A program made the translations under genes and the position numbers. DNA of 64,000 nucleotides from Nodosilinea sp. E11 (lineage in GTDB: Bacteria; Cyanobacteriota; Cyanobacteriia; Phormidesmidales; Phormidesmidaceae): NCBI RefSeq assembly GCF_032813545.1, contig NZ_CP136520.1, positions 4,086,001-4,150,000 of the forward strand, written 5' to 3'. Below the pieces are notes generated by a model that was not told the DNA's origin, did no database searches, and worked only from the letters and a program-made list of their open reading frames with translations. Positions 63,169 through 64,000 of this stretch are shown piece by piece. Position 1 is the first letter of the stretch; each line of letters opens with the position of its first letter.

Positions 63169-63909
63169 TTAGCTGACCGTTTGCATCAGCAAATGGCGGA
63201 GTTTGTCGCGCTCGGCAGCAGATAGGGTCGAGGCAAATTGTTCTAAATCTTGGGCTCCCATCGTGCTCAAAACTTGGTGTAGGGCATCTAACTCGGCTGG
63301 GGGGGCTGGACGCTCTTTAGAGCTGACCTCAGGTAAACTACAGCTGCCGCCATTGCAGTCAAGGTGCAGGTCGTGCCAAATCATCGTCGGTACGATCCAA
63401 CCGCGCTGTCCATGGAGCTCGCGCAGCAGCACCTCGGTTTCCCAAAAGGTTTTGGGTGAAGGATAGTTCTCTTCTGTCCAAGCGTGGGGTACGGTAAAAC
63501 AGCCAAAATGCTTGATGTAATCTTCAGAATCAAGCAGAGCTGTAATCATGGCTTTCACGCCGCGACGCATCAAAACGTCACAGTAGTAGCGCATTTCTTC
63601 TGCATCACTGGGCGCACGACCAATAAAATGTTTAAAGCACAACTCAATGAATTTTGGGTTTGAAGAGTTGTAGTAAAACTCATTTAGATATACTTCAGAA
63701 TGCCCTAGTTCTCGCAAAAAACGTTTGACACCGATCTTATTTCGCAAGAATTCGACCTCGAATTTTGCGAGTTTTTTACGCTCAAATCGATAGGGTTGTC
63801 GCTCTAGTACTTGGGCATAAATCTGGTATAAAGCGGCCTGGCGTTCTTCGCCCGAAGACTGCCGACTAACCGTAATTTCTTTTACCGCAAATTCATCTAT
63901 AGCTGTCAT
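63169..63909 (-). CDS. Phycobilisome linker-domain protein with unusual C-terminal tail
   Basis: The 246 residues hold one PBS_linker_poly (pfam00427-type) domain (about 18-140: QAALYQIYAQVLERQPYRFE, GVKRFLRELGHSEVYLNEFY, KHFIGRAPSDAEEMRYYCDV, TALLDSEDYIKHFG). A tail follows with WIVPTMIWHDLHLDCNGGSC and a helical end (QFASTLSAAERDKLRHLLMQ). It lacks the conserved N-terminus of CpcG and has no C-terminal membrane helix as in CpcL. The two Cys (CNGGSC) could bind metal or form a disulfide. It may connect phycobilisome parts or serve another membrane-antenna role. ATG 63909 starts it. Confidence 0.8.
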   Translation of the reverse strand: MTAIDEFAVKEITVSRQSSGEERQAALYQIYAQVLERQPYRFERKKLAKFEVEFLRNKIGVKRFLRELGHSEVYLNEFYYNSSNPKFIELCFKHFIGRAPSDAEEMRYYCDVLMRRGVKAMITALLDSEDYIKHFGCFTVPHAWTEENYPSPKTFWETEVLLRELHGQRGWIVPTMIWHDLHLDCNGGSCSLPEVSSKERPAPPAELDALHQVLSTMGAQDLEQFASTLSAAERDKLRHLLMQTVS

Positions 63910-64000
63910 GGCAATTCTTCCTGAACGAGAAAATACGTCTCAGCCTATGGCCTATAGCAACCCTGCATGAGTCGTGAAAGACTGTAGTGCAAGCGAGATG

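Overview
The window is chromosomal DNA of a cyanobacterium. The evidence is the dense scatter of HIP1 octamers (GCGATCGC) in and between genes, photosystem genes (psaI at 17530, psb30/ycf12 at 6003), a phycobilisome linker-domain gene (63169), a 'photosystem II S4 domain' gene, an IctB-type gene, a PedR-like regulator and many small families known mainly from cyanobacteria (DUF1816, DUF4327, TIGR03792, Mo-nitrogenase C-terminal domain). The GC-rich coding, the TPR proteins and several families of short dispersed palindromic repeats suggest a filamentous Leptolyngbya/Nodosilinea-like strain. That placement is inference, because no rRNA is present.

Layout. 1-5.0 kb: end of a LOG-family gene, glutaminase, an unrecognised 357-aa gene, a membrane protein and a family 9 glycosyltransferase. 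5.2-13.6 kb: ispD, psb30, a Cys-cluster protein, a pair of half-size GDT1/UPF0016 transporters, ldh, a PlsC-like acyltransferase, tadA, an orphan Mo-nitrogenase C-terminal domain protein, YciI, a RodZ-like protein and tatC. 13.6-15.0 kb: an IS110-family element between copies of a palindromic repeat. 15-24.8 kb: TPR proteins, ferredoxin/DUF2470, psaI, a methyltransferase-GT2 fusion, a LuxR-type regulator, the PSII S4 gene, uraD, DUF554 and DUF362. 24.9-33.8 kb: a Ctp protease, hemC, a co-directional group (TPR, TIGR03792, atypical kinase, zinc ribbon), and an alpha-E / Uma2 / ATP-grasp group. 34-44.7 kb: transaldolase with EF-hands, ictB, a START-like protein, a flavin-type split-barrel protein, an EamA transporter, a low-complexity lipoprotein, an alpha/beta hydrolase, DUF1816 and RlmB with a long repetitive N-terminus. 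45-64 kb: HxlR, SulP, CAP protein, lipA, L,D-transpeptidase, a Gfo/Idh/MocA oxidoreductase, CNNM/CorC, a CAU tRNA, pyrE plus methyltransferase, hisS, pedR, PBP1, tyrS and the phycobilisome linker.

Most of the window is housekeeping: tetrapyrrole, isoprenoid, lipoate and pyrimidine synthesis, two aminoacyl-tRNA synthetases, tRNA editing, cell-wall synthesis and protein export. No CRISPR array, prophage, plasmid origin, secondary-metabolite cluster or defence island was seen. The unusual parts are the IS110 element with a structured non-coding flank, four dispersed hairpin repeat families, the tandem-repeat RlmB tail, the EF-hand transaldolase, the atypical kinase cluster, the phycobilisome linker with a Cys-containing tail, an orphan intrinsic terminator that may end a small RNA, and two genes whose 3' coding ends overlap hairpins.
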